Shown here piece by piece: positions 1 through 10,119 of a DNA stretch of 55,981 nucleotides (the stretch's first letter is position 1; each line of letters opens with the position of its first letter). Origin of the DNA: Nemertoderma westbladi (taxonomy: Eukaryota; Xenacoelomorpha; Nemertodermatida; Nemertodermatidae); contig JAUCBJ010000841.1 of the NCBI GenBank assembly GCA_032718475.1, forward strand, positions 1-55,981, in the 5' to 3' direction. The notes under the pieces are model-generated. The model searched no databases and was not told the DNA's origin. It saw only the letters and a program-made list of their open reading frames with translations. The position numbers and the translations under genes are program-made.

Positions 1-712
1 TGTGCGGTACCGATTAGGTCTGACCGGGTCTGATGTGGTAGCGATTAGGTTCGATGTGAACCCGATTGGGTCCGATGTGGTACCGATTTGGTCTGATGTG
101 GTACCCATTTGGTCCAATGTGGTACCCATTTGGTCCGATGTGGTACCCATATGGTCCGATATGGTACCCATTTGATCTGATTTGGTCCAATGTGGTACCG
201 ATTTGGTCCGATGTGGTACCGATGTGGTACCGATTGGGTTCGATGTGGTACCGATTGGGTCCGATGTGGTGCCCATAAGGTCCAATGTGATACCGATTAG
301 GTACCGATTGGGTCCGATGTGGTGCCGATTTGTTCCAATGGGGGTACCAATGTGGTACCGATTCACGATTGGGTCCGATGTGGTACCCATTTGGTCCAAT
401 GTGGTGCCCATTTGGTCCGATGTGGTACCCATATGGTCCGATATGGTACCCATTTGGTCCAATGTGGTACCGATTTGGTCCGATGTGGTACCGATTGGGT
501 CCGATGTGGTACCGATTGGGTCCGATGTGGTACCCATAAGGTCCAATGTGATACCGATTTGGTACCGATTGGGTCCGATGTGGTACCGATTGGGTCCGAT
601 GTGGCCCCGATGTGGTCCGATGTGGCCCTGATGTGGTCCGATGTGGCCCCGATGTGGTCCGATGTGGCCCCGATGTGGTCCGATGTGGTACCGATTGGGT
701 CCGAATTGGTAC
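1..712. repeat. 21-bp minisatellite array, island 1
   Basis: Tandem and partly degenerate copies of a 21-bp unit built around GGTCCGATGTGGTACCGATT, with variants carrying ACCCATTTGG, ACCCATATGG or GGCCCCGATG. The unit is seven codons long and usually lacks stops, so long frames reading GSDVVPI or its shifted forms appear on both strands; these are repeat artefacts and not genes. The array runs off the left edge of the window. The first 46 bases recur almost exactly at 1069-1114, so the start of the window lies just inside another copy of the same array margin. Confidence 0.93.
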
Positions 713-1066
713 TGATTTTCTTATTATTTTGGTTAATGCAGCATACATGTAACTGTAAGCGTAACGTGTTATTTTACTTTAGTTTGTTTTATTTATTTAT
801 GTTTATTAATTTGGCATAATGATATAATGTAATACCAAAAAAAATACCAACATCTAGGAGGAGAAGAGTGTTTTGTACGCTTGATGACAATTGAATTCCC
901 AATAGACTGTATGGTTTATGAATGCCATGGCAGTTTTATCACCGAACATCTAACTGTCAATCGAAAGAGACATTGTAGTAACACGATATGCGATCCGAGG
1001 ATTCAATCATGCAACATATTCTTCCACCAATCGGAATGGACTGTGGAGTCGTCTGGGATCTCTGGA
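713..1066. other. spacer between 21-bp islands, with one arm of an inverted block
   Basis: No gene seen. Bases 920-987 form a block of about 68 bp that reappears in reverse complement at 3680-3746 with only a few changes. Both copies lie beside 21-bp arrays, so the block probably belongs to the mobile element carrying the array. The rest is AT-rich and unrecognised. Confidence 0.7.
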
Positions 1067-1172
1067 CCATGTGCGGTACCGATTAGGTCTGACCGGGTCT
1101 GATGTGGTAGCGATTCCGTCCGATGTGAACCCGATTGGATCCGATGTGGTACCGATTTGGACCGATGTGGTA
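1067..1172. repeat. 21-bp minisatellite, island 2
   Basis: Five to six degenerate units of the same 21-bp repeat. It opens with the same margin sequence (TGTGCGGTACCGATTAGGTC) found at position 1, which indicates duplication of an array edge and not independent origin. Confidence 0.85.
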
Positions 1173-1837
1173 ACTCTATCCTACACACTTATTTTAATTT
1201 ATTTTGTGTATTTTACGATCACTATTCTAGGTACTTATTTTACATTGTATATCAGTATATTGCATACTTTCAGTACATATTTACTAATATTGTAATTAAT
1301 TGATATTGGACTTGTTTTATATCGTGTATACTGTATGTTAAGTTAATATTAAACTATGTTGATGGATTTTATTGTGTGTAAGTGATACTTTCACAAAAAT
1401 ATGTTAAAAATGGTTCCTACGTCCTGGTCATTCATTATTATTTAATTTTTACTTTATTAAACTTGGATTTGTCCCATACTGTATACTTCGCTAAACGGAC
1501 CCAAAGCACCCGGTTTCTACCTTTTCCTCATCCCAGAGGTTTTTCTATGGTGTTACAGTACACTATTTTTTATATGTCAGAAGGAAGCAATATACAGTAA
1601 CTATTTGGGAAGAACAGAAAATCACTGTGTTTTTGTACTATACTAAAAGGTTGTGGATGTCCGTAAATAACAAGTCATTGAAGGACCATGTTCTAGTGGA
1701 AAATATTTTATGTTAGCCGGAAAACCAAAACACTAAGCGAGGTAAAGCCTCGCTTAGTAAAACCTGGAACCTTTTTGAGATTCAAATCCGTTTTAGGGGC
1801 TTATCGTGCCAAGGAGCACGAGAAATCCATTACACAA
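1173..1837. other. AT-rich spacer, no gene seen
   Basis: Short open frames only, with no recognisable domain, RNA or repeat structure beyond scattered TACAGTA/TACTGTA words. Confidence 0.5.
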
Positions 1838-1965
1838 ATGTCATGGGTGAAAGGGAGTTGTGGCGGGGCAATTTTGTCGACAAACCTGAACAGCATTCTT
1901 AATATATATGTAATATATATAATGCAGCTGCAATGCAGCATGCCGATCGTAGTAGTAGCTCTCTA
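1838..1965 (+). mobile_element. 3' end fragment of RTE-like LINE, family B
   Basis: The sequence around ATGTCATGGGTGAAAGGGAG, the following GTGGCGG...AATTTTGTCGAC and the tail GCAGCTGCAATGCAGCATGC with a short (TAG)n run match the 3' ends of the longer copies at 35000-35685 (minus), 35926-36946 (plus) and 39085-39845 (minus). Only the last codons of the reverse transcriptase ORF and the 3' tail remain, a strongly 5'-truncated copy. The clade label rests on the C-terminal GHC...LxxWQP-type region of the longer copies. Confidence 0.75.
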
Positions 1966-3679
1966 AGCAATAATCCAAACGGAATGAACTCAATGAAGAT
2001 ACACTACTGTATAGAATATCAAGCTAACAGTCGGCCGAGGATGGAGGCGTCCCGAATTCTCCTCTTTCAATTGCTGCAACCCGAAGGTGGGGGTGGGTGG
2101 GCGCTTCTCCTTTCCCAAGTTTTGCTCCAAGTAAGTCAACTGGTCCGCATTTTATCGACCTGGAATGACCACAAAAACGACCAAGATTGCCTTAAACCAT
2201 GGCAAACTTAGTCAACTTAGCTGATCCTAGACTCTGTCAATCTTCTTGGCAAACGAGACAACTGTTGCATTGCTATTGCACACTTTATCTTGGATTTACA
2301 GTACTGTATATTTATTTACAGTATGAGTATTTTGCTTACAAAAGCTTATGTACTGTAGCAGTGTATATTTTCGTATCATAGAAGCAATGTTTCGATTATT
2401 GAGATGCTTCTATTGTGTGCCGGTTCGCACCCGTCACAGAGACATACAGTATATAGTATACGACATCGATTGGCATAGTATGGCAGGGCCCTAGACTTAC
2501 TACTGTACAAATTATTATAGTTACTTTTTAAAGTTTCATTTCCCAATTATTATAATGCAGTATGTTATTCTTTACATGAACCATTTCGACTCCCTACAGT
2601 ATCCCCAACTTGGCTAGACTTTGATTATTCTTTTTTGACTTCTGATTATGTAAATTATATTAATATGAGTTTTGGTACTTTTAGCAATTAGCTCTTTCGC
2701 ACAGGAAATTGTATGGCGCAGCACAACATGTGAAGGCCTTTCTGAACTTTGTTCCACGTGGTACCTACCTACGCCGCTGTTACATCCAGCGATGGAAAAC
2801 TAGCTACGATAAAGCCCAAATTGACAGGTGGTAAAAAGAAGGGGCAAAAGGCGCGTAAACGGACGGGGAAGAAGTAAATATAGTGTATAGGTCAACTTTA
2901 TACTGTATTATATGATATTATGTTCTGATTATAAAACTTATAAACTTCAAATAAAAACCACCTGTAACATTTAATTGAACTAGGCCTACGGTAAGTACAC
3001 TACACAGTATATGGCCCAAATTAAATTTGGATAAAATAAGAATTAATTTTATCGAAAGACCAGATCAGTGACCAACAAAATCATCATACTTTTGTAAAAG
3101 TAGCCCACTTAACAGAGTGTGTTATACAGTATATAAGCGAGGGTTATAATATACAGTCTTATTGAAACCTACTCAAAAGTATGTTATTAATAATTTAATA
3201 CAATTATAATAAATATATTTTACGAAATTCTACTAAAAATACTTTAAAATTTGTTATCTTTGCTTTTTGTGCCGGGCCGGAAATGAGTAAAATCAATGCA
3301 ATATTTTTTCCTTAGGGAAAATAGTGCCCATCTCGTTATTAATCGATAATTTTCTCAGCGCAAAAACTATGTAAAAAATATAAATAAATGTATAACTAGA
3401 GTAATGTATAATAATATGAAATACAGTATAAATAATATGCAATGATCTGGGATTGTTTGAGAAATAAATTATATAAGAAATTGAAAATATTTATTTACTT
3501 CCTAAGTAAAAACGCAGCGACATGCGCACACCACAATAGATTAAAACAATTCCAACGGTCAATAATGGCTGATAGTGGCCGTAACTAAATAATATAATAT
3601 ATATTATCTATAATTTGATCTTCAAAAAGTTGATAATTTATAATTAGATAAAATGTACTGTGTAGGAGGCCTACAGTAC
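1966..3679. other. unannotated AT-rich region
   Basis: No gene could be supported. A short stretch at about 2685-2877 has an acceptor-like TTTTAG followed by open frames, one with a Lys/Arg-rich C-terminus, but no family is recognised. Bases 3250-3340 (GCCGGAAATGAGTAAAATCA and a following TTCCTTAGGGAAAA) resemble 31600-31700, so an unnamed dispersed repeat is present. Poly-TACAGTATA words are common. Confidence 0.45.
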
Positions 3680-3746
3680 ATCGTGTTACTACAATGTCTT
3701 TTTCAATTGACAGTTAGATGTTCGATGATAAAACGCCATGGCATTC
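3680..3746 (-). repeat. inverted copy of the 920-987 block
   Basis: The reverse complement of this segment matches 920-987 with a few substitutions. In this copy the 21-bp array begins within about 10 bases of the block; in the other copy about 80 bases of extra sequence intervene. Confidence 0.8.
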
Positions 3747-3753
3747 GTTGGTA

Positions 3754-4118
3754 CCCATTAGGACTAGATGTGGTACCGATTTGGTCCGATGTGGTACCGA
3801 TTGGGTCCGATGTGGTACCGATTGGGTCCGATGTGGTACCGATTGGGTCCGATGTGGTACCGATTGGGTCCGATGTGGTACCGATTGGGTCCGATGTGGT
3901 ACCGATTGGGTCCGATGTGGTACCGATTGGGTCCGATGTCGTACCCATTAGGTCCGATGTGGTACCGATTGGTCCGATTGGTCCGATGTGGTACCGATTT
4001 GGTCCGATGTGGTACCGATTGGGTCCGATGTGGTACCGATTGGGTCCGATGTCGTACCCATTAGGTCCGATGTGGTACCGATTTGGTCCGATGTGGTACC
4101 GATTGGGACCGATGTATG
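3754..4118. repeat. 21-bp minisatellite, island 3 (most homogeneous)
   Basis: About 17 copies of the 21-bp unit. The central units (3785-3935) are nearly identical, GGTCCGATGTGGTACCGATT plus G, implying recent amplification. Islands 1, 2 and 4 are more diverged. All apparent ORFs are shadows of the unit. Confidence 0.93.
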
Positions 4119-4249
4119 AACGTTGTTAACGTTTAAAGTTGGAACATAACCAGATAACAGAACATCAGAATAACAGCATCAAAGGCTTCACTAACTCTCA
4201 GCCAAAGGTGTGGTACTACATATTTGCTCAGCTCAAAATTATTCAGATA

Positions 4250-4493
4250 GGGGGGGGGGGGGGGGGGGGGAACTGGACGCAATAAACATTCCTCCCTCTC
4301 CAGGGGAAATTCGACGCAAATAACAGATGATTAATATCAAAAATAATAATTGTGTTTAGTTTATTGTTTTGGTTAATATAACGTGCCACTGCAACCTGCT
4401 CCTTTCCCTAAATTGAGAATATAACATTGAGGCGGGATATTAATTCGCCAAGATGGGATTTGCGTCCAGTTCCCCCCCCCCCCCCCCCCCCCC
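4250..4493. mobile_element. MITE-like element bounded by G-run and C-run inverted repeats
   Basis: A run of 21 G (4250-4270) is followed by AACTGGACGCAA; at the other end TTGCGTCCAGTT is followed by 22 C (4472-4493). The two ends are therefore a perfect inverted repeat consisting of a homopolymer plus AACTGGACGCAA. The AT-rich interior includes GTGTTTAGTTTATTGTTTTG. Related copies occur at about 5262-5420 (same strand) and 34535-34790 (opposite strand). No coding capacity, so a non-autonomous DNA element is the simplest reading; the family is not recognised. Confidence 0.7.
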
Positions 4494-4876
4494 GTTTCAA
4501 ATTATTTCAAACAATGCATTGATAACGTTTTCTCTTTCAAACTTCTTGCCTTCCCTTCCGCAGACTGGAGAACTGAAGATTGTCTCTAGTGCATGTGTTA
4601 TATATCAGTCAGTCAGTAAGTACAGTATAGTATAGTATAATTATACAAATACAATAACTGCCAAGCTCATTGTGTATACCTGCAGACGGGTACTGTACTG
4701 TATAAGTAGGGGCAATAGTCTCTGCATTAGATATTCTAGTATCTAGTACCTACTGCAGTGCAGTACCGGTTACCAGCCTGACCTGTTGTCAGAAAGACTA
4801 ACAATTACTGAATTACTGATACGAGTTTGGTCAGTTGGTGCTGGAACTTGTTATTTACATCCTAAATTGCTATTTG
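4494..4876. other. spacer, no gene seen
   Basis: Contains short TACAGTATAGTATAGTATA-type simple sequence near 4620 and nothing else recognisable. Confidence 0.45.
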
Positions 4877-4976
4877 TGGCCGATGTGGCTCCGATGTGGC
4901 CCCGATGTGGTCCGATGTGGCCCCGATGTGGTCCGATGTGGTACCGATTGGGTCCGATGTGGCTTTTAGACGGACC
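4877..4976. repeat. 21-bp minisatellite, island 4 (diverged)
   Basis: Short array mixing the 21-bp unit with the GATGTGGCCCCGATGTGGTC variant also seen at 598-680. Confidence 0.8.
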
Positions 4977-6326
4977 CGGTTAAGGTTGAAAGCTGGCTGC
5001 ATAGAAATCATGGAAATGACATTTAATAACTAACCCGCAATCTTCAGATCTTTAATCACAATCTTTAAAAATAAACAAGAATCTGTAAATTATTTAAAGA
5101 ACACAAATCATTGTTATATTATATCCACATGCAATTTCGGAACTCAATATCAATACAATTTATGAACCACAAAAGATTAGGACTAGTCACTAGTGCAATA
5201 TAATATATATTATAATGGCTGAATGGTATGAAATGAATGATTCAGAACAGACTACTCAATAAAATTGCATCCCTCTCCATGGGAAATTGGACACAATTAA
5301 CAGTTGATTACTCTCAAAAATTAAACTGTAACCTGTTCTATTGTGTATTGTGTTTAGTTTATTGTTTTGGTTAAAATAATGTGCCTTTGTAACCTGCTCA
5401 TTTCCAGAAGGAATCCGTAATTAAATATCCCATTTTTCACTTCATCAGTTGTCCAGTTTAAAATATAAAGCTATAATAATTAAAATTGATGTTGGATCAA
5501 TTAAACAGATTTAATAATAAACCTTCAACATCAAATCGTCTTATATATTTATACTACTGGTATAATATTATATGTCAAATTTGGAATGTCATGTCAAATT
5601 TGAATCTTGCAGAATTTAAAACGTAATTATTTCAAAAAATTCTTGGTGAATTTCAATTACCCCTGGTGAAAATGTTCAAATGGCAAATTAATGTCTACAT
5701 ATAAAAATTCAGATGCCCAATTAAATAATTGAACTCCCAAAGCACTTTTTCTCTTTTTCCATGTCAAATTTAGCATGAAATGTCAAATTTGAAAAGCAAA
5801 ATGTCAAATTTGACATAATGTCAAATTAAGCTAGGAACCAGACTGCCTGTAGCGCTGTAGGCATAGGCCTACGGTCAGACTGCAGGAAGGTAGCGGTAGG
5901 CAGGTAGGCATATATTATCATAAAATTATTTTATTTACTTAGGCTGTTAGGAGTTAGGCGTTAGGACTATGGACTATGTCTGTCAGTCTGTCTGTATATA
6001 GGATAGGCCTACTGATATACCGGTACAGTTTCAGTTCAGTAGTTAGGCCATACTGCCATAGGCCCTACTTTATTTGTATTTCTGTACTATTCGTAATTCG
6101 TAAACGATACCTAACTGTATAGGCCTAACTTGCCAATGCTTACAGGTACCGATCAGCCGATACCGTATCCCGTATCTGCTTATAGGCTAACCTTTATCTT
6201 TCAATTTACTGATTTATAGGCTATATAATAGCTCAGCATCAGCTGTATAGCAGTATAGGATAGGCCTAGTACAGTAGTATATATTTCAAAACTGTCAACA
6301 TAGTTACATGTACATGATTGCGTGAT
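4977..6326. other. SEC63 upstream region with repeat remnants
   Basis: Bases 5262-5420 are a second copy of the homopolymer-bounded element at 4250-4493, here without its G and C runs. Bases 5570-5830 hold about six copies of the quasi-palindrome TGTCAAATTTGA, possibly the arms of a small element. Bases 5860-6265 are rich in TAGGCCTA palindromes directly upstream of SEC63. No TATA box is obvious near the start codon, and the transcription start cannot be placed. Confidence 0.5.
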
Positions 6327-7532
6327 ATGGCGGCAAAGTTTCAGTACGATGAGAGCGGTGGTACAACTTACTACTTCCTTGCCGCGTTCGCCGGCATTAT
6401 CCTTCTCCCTCTCACCTATTACTACTGGCCCTCGTCCCCCAAGAAGGAGGACCAAAAGAAAAACCTGTGTCACTGCGCGCCGTGCGAAGCTAAACGAAAA
6501 GCCGCTAAAAAACACAACCCCTACGAAACGACGCGGCGTCTCTTCGTGCAATGTGCGTTCGCTGCCGGTTGGCTGCTGTTCGCCTTCCTCGCATACAAAG
6601 CTTCTTTAGTAGAGCGTGATTGGGTAGAATACGATCCCTGGGAGGTCCTACAGATATCGCCGGACGCCGAGCCCAGCGCCATCCGACGGGCCTACCGAGA
6701 ACTCTCTAGGCGATACCATCCGGACAAACCGGAAGGCGACGATAAAATATTTATGCGAATAGCGAAAGCGTACGCGGCGTTAACGGACGAAGACACCCGA
6801 AGGAACTGGGAGGAGTTTGGTAACCCGGACGGGCCAACAGCCACCAGTTTCGGGATCGCTTTACCGTCATGGATCGTAGATAAGGAGAACTCCTCATTGG
6901 TTCTACTCGCCTATATAGTCGCGTTTATGGTGATTCTTCCGTTAGTCGTAGGTATTTGGTGGTACAACAGCCTCAAGTACGCCGGCGATAAGGTTTTAGT
7001 AGACACCACTCGACTCTATTGCGTCTTCATTAATCGGACTCCCAATATGGATCTTAAACGGATTATAATGATTCTCGCTGCTTCCTGGGAGTTTCATCGC
7101 TACTTTAATCCGGAAATTAAACCGCGTCCAACCGACGCCACCGAGGTTCCCCAACTCCTCCGCCGCTGGCCGGCCCTCGGTAAGGTCCACACGCGCCCCT
7201 TCAATAACCCCTTCGCTATAAAAACTCGCGCGTTGTTACTGGCGCATATCGAGCGGGTCCCGTTGCCCCCGGAGAGTCTGGACCTTGACAGACTCTACGC
7301 CTTGCGGAAGTCGGGATTCCTCATACAGGAGATGATCCAGATGGCCACCCAGATCTACGTCATGTCCAACATGGGTCACCAGGGATACCACGCGCCCAAA
7401 CTGCAGTTGTTCGAGTCCATGATGAAACTCAGTCAGATGTTGGTGCAAGCGGTACCGGAGAATAAATCGCCGTTGTTACAGTTACCGGGGGTCCATTCCG
7501 ATATGCTGCGGCTATTCTTCGTTAATAAACGA
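6327..7532 (+). CDS. SEC63: SEC63, exon 1: ER translocation J-domain protein, residues 1-402
   Basis: SEC63 is the ER-membrane J-protein that works with SEC61/SEC62 and recruits lumenal BiP for protein translocation. ATG at 6327 (MAAKFQYDESGG) was chosen because the animal SEC63 N-terminus is closely similar (FQYDxSGxTxxYFL) and the few upstream codons in frame have no ATG. Visible features: membrane segment about residues 15-34; second membrane segment about 72-91; J-domain about 103-165 with the diagnostic HPD at 131-133; third membrane segment about 190-212; then the first part of the Sec63/Brl domain. The exon ends after codon 402 (R) at the consensus donor GTGAGT (7533), phase 0. The coding sequence is clearly GC-richer than its surroundings. 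Confidence 0.97.
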
Positions 7533-8296
7533 GTGAGTTAACTTCCGATGCTAAATTAACTTCAAAATAGGAGTAGATCACATAGTAATATTACACAAAA
7601 GGTGAGGGTAGCCGCACTCAACTCAGCAGTAGCGAAATCCATAATAGGGCCCCGAGAATTTTGATAAAGTTCGAAACAATTTCGAATTCTTGCAAAATTA
7701 TGTAGACGTAGTTAATACATGCAGTTAATCTGAATTTTTGTGATAAGTACGAGGTCGCCTGTCAGATAAAAGATTTTCTAGAATATTTTGTAAATAAATT
7801 GATAGCTTCATGCAGTCGAAATCGTGGAATTTACTAATGCCAAATTTCAACTAAGGTGTCTAGGTTTACCCCAAATAAATCAATCATTGCGGTTCGAATC
7901 AGACTAAGGAAAGAGCTATAGGGCGTACCGGAAGTTGGCCATTTGACCAAACTTAGGGATATGAGGCGCTCATGCCACACACCCGCATCACTTATAATCC
8001 TTCCACTCAGGCACGGCACGGCACGGTATGTCTTCCATAACATATCCGCTAGAAAAGTTTGATATTGCGTTCTTACTTTCATATGACTTCACAACAAAGT
8101 TTCGAAATTCCATCTGAATAGTTGTTAAAAACAAAGCGCCACTTTTGGGGCAGTTGCGAGTTCTATGCAGGATGTGAATTTTAAATGTAAACCAATTTTT
8201 TCATTATTACTTTTTTTTTAAAAGCGCCTCATTTCAACACGTTTCCCTTTTTTCGCATATTTCATAATTAACTTAAAATTTATTTGTTTTTTTTAG
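7533..8296 (+). other. SEC63: SEC63 intron 1 (phase 0)
   Basis: Donor CGA|GTGAGT and acceptor TTTTTTTTAG|GTC flank a 764-bp AT-rich intron with a long T-rich tract before the acceptor. Removing it joins NKR to VSIKSLRQL, which continues the Sec63 domain. No gene inside. A tRNA-like B-box word GGTTCGAATC at about 7891 has no matching A box. Confidence 0.93.
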
Positions 8297-9406
8297 GTCA
8301 GTATAAAGTCTCTCCGTCAGTTGGCCTCCTTAAAGGACGAGGAACGCCGGCGGATGCTTCGGAATCTTAACGACATGGAATACAGAAACCTTATGGTTGT
8401 CCTTGGCAACATGCCGTTGGTAGACATGGCAACGAGGGTCGAGGTACTGGACGAGGACGACAAGGAGACTGTCAGTGCCGGGGCCGTGGTCACGTTAACG
8501 GTCACACTGACCCGAACATCGATGGACAGTCTGTTCGATAAAGACCCGGTGCGGTACACGGCCGACGATATTGCGGACCGGATCCCGGAAGCGGAACCGG
8601 ATGCGGAGTCGTTAGGTGACGATAAGGAGAACGTAGTCGCCAAAGAGACCAGCAAGAAGTTGTGGCAGAAGCCGAGCAAAGGGGGAAAAAAGGCGAAAAC
8701 AGCGAAACCGAAGAAAAAAATACAGAAAGTAGCGAAAAAAGGCGATGAAACTTCCAATAAATTGGCTGGTGGCGGTAAGAATGGCGATAAAGCTGATAAA
8801 TCTAGCGACAACGTGAAGAAACCCGACAATAATGCGGATACTGGGAAGTCAGATCGCGCGGAAAGCGACACGGAAAGCCGTAGTGACGTCACCGATGGCG
8901 AATCGGGGGCGGATGATGCGGTTGTCGGAAACGGAGATGTCCCGCGAGACGCGGATAACAACGAGGACGACGACCCCGACGATGATTGGGACGATATCAA
9001 CGCGATGCAGCGGAAGAAAGACGCCGCCCTCGAGCCCAAGTGTAAGCTGACCCACGAGGTACATTGCCCCCACTACCCGGAGGTTAAACAGGAGTGGTAC
9101 TGGTTGTACGTGGCAGACCGAAAGAGTCAGAGACTCGTCTCCATGCCCAACCATGTGGTAACCTTGCGAGACAAGGAGGAGGTGAGGTTGCAGTTCCAGG
9201 CGCCTCCTCGTCCCGGTAAACTCGTCTACCAGGTGTGTCTCCGGTCCGACTCTTACATGGACGTCGATGTGGTACAGACCATCAAGCTGGATGTGAAGGA
9301 GGCCACCAAGGTAGACTACCAGGCCCAGTGGGATATATCCGAGGACGAAGACAAGGCAGGGGAATCCGAGTACACCGACACAGAGGATGATGACTCGGAT
9401 GATTAA
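8297..9406 (+). CDS. SEC63: SEC63, exon 2: Sec63/Brl domain and acidic tail, residues 403-771
   Basis: Completes SEC63 to about 771 residues, close to the 760 of the human protein. It begins VSIKSLRQLASLKDEERR, continues the Sec63 domain (NMPLVDM..., VTLTVTLTR), then has a Lys-rich linker from about residue 515, a long Asp/Glu/Ser-rich linker to about 640, and the final beta-rich Sec63 segment (WYWLYVADRKSQRLVS, then YMDVD). The C-terminus DISEDEDKAG...DDDSDD is the acidic tail that in other species contacts SEC62. Stop TAA at 9404. The reverse-strand frames across the acidic linker are compositional shadows. Confidence 0.97.
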   Translation, partial: VSIKSLRQLASLKDEERRRMLRNLNDMEYRNLMVVLGNMPLVDMATRVEVLDEDDKETVSAGAVVTLTVTLTRTSMDSLFDKDPVRYTADDIADRIPEAEPDAESLGDDKENVVAKETSKKLWQKPSKGGKKAKTAKPKKKIQKVAKKGDETSNKLAGGGKNGDKADKSSDNVKKPDNNADTGKSDRAESDTESRSDVTDGESGADDAVVGNGDVPRDADNNEDDDPDDDWDDINAMQRKKDAALEPKCKLTHEVHCPHYPEVKQEWYWLYVADRKSQRLVSMPNHVVTLRDKEEVRLQFQAPPRPGKLVYQVCLRSDSYMDVDVVQTIKLDVKEATKVDYQAQWDISEDEDKAGESEYTDTEDDDSDD

Positions 9407-10119
9407 AGGAAGACAGGCATGCGGTCGTCCTGGGAGTGCGGGGGGAGGGGGGAGTCATTCACCCTTCCTATGTCCCACTAACTTCAGGCATTTAAATTCT
9501 AAATGTGTGAAAGGTGATAGTTGCACGACATTGATTGATGGGGGACAGTGTGAGTGGTTGGGGTGAATGTCGATGGACTATTTGTGCGCCAGTGAGCGCA
9601 TAAATCCTGGATTCTCTGTTTATTTAACAGAGACAATCAATTATTTTTCAAGATCTTAGTAAAGTTGCAGTTTTCTTTTTTCCTTGTGAGTTTCTATTAA
9701 TGTTTCGACTATTCGTTGTAAGTCGTGTTCAGTCTGTAAATCATTAAACAATGAGTGCTCGCCAACATTTGTGATCGTGGTATATTTATTGTTCGTTTTA
9801 GTTGTGGTGCAATCGAAGACATATATTTGGTATTTATTTCAGATCAACTGTTCATATTTATTAATAAACGTCGTGGCTCATTGATATATTTATATTATTT
9901 GCTTTTCCCACTCCTTCTCATCTCAATCTTCTTATTTTTATTTAATATTTTATCGAAGTCGGCGTGTCGTTCCATTAGTAATATTTTATGACTACCTGAT
10001 TCGATTTCATTATCTGCTTTGCGGGGTCAGAAACACAATAGCTCTCTGGACACAATAACAAACAAACTTTCTGGTGGACTACCCCCTGTCAAGTCTCGCA
10101 TTTTCCTGTCGAGCCCCGG
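9407..10119. other. SEC63 3' untranslated region and intergenic spacer
   Basis: AT-rich after a short G-rich stretch at 9438-9452. Candidate polyadenylation signals on the plus strand are ATTAAA at 9743 and AATAAA at 9863; either would end the SEC63 transcript. No coding signal seen. Confidence 0.5.

Noticed and set aside
14-819. GSDVVPI-type repeat proteins
   Set aside because: Products of translating the 21-bp minisatellite; both strands are equally open and diverged islands break the frames freely.
7885-7905. tRNA-like B box GGTTCGAATC in the SEC63 intron
   Set aside because: No A box at the right distance and no cloverleaf pairing visible.
8317-9039. 240-codon minus-strand frame antisense to SEC63
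   Set aside because: Ser-rich shadow of the Asp/Glu/Lys-rich SEC63 linker, overlapping a strongly supported exon.
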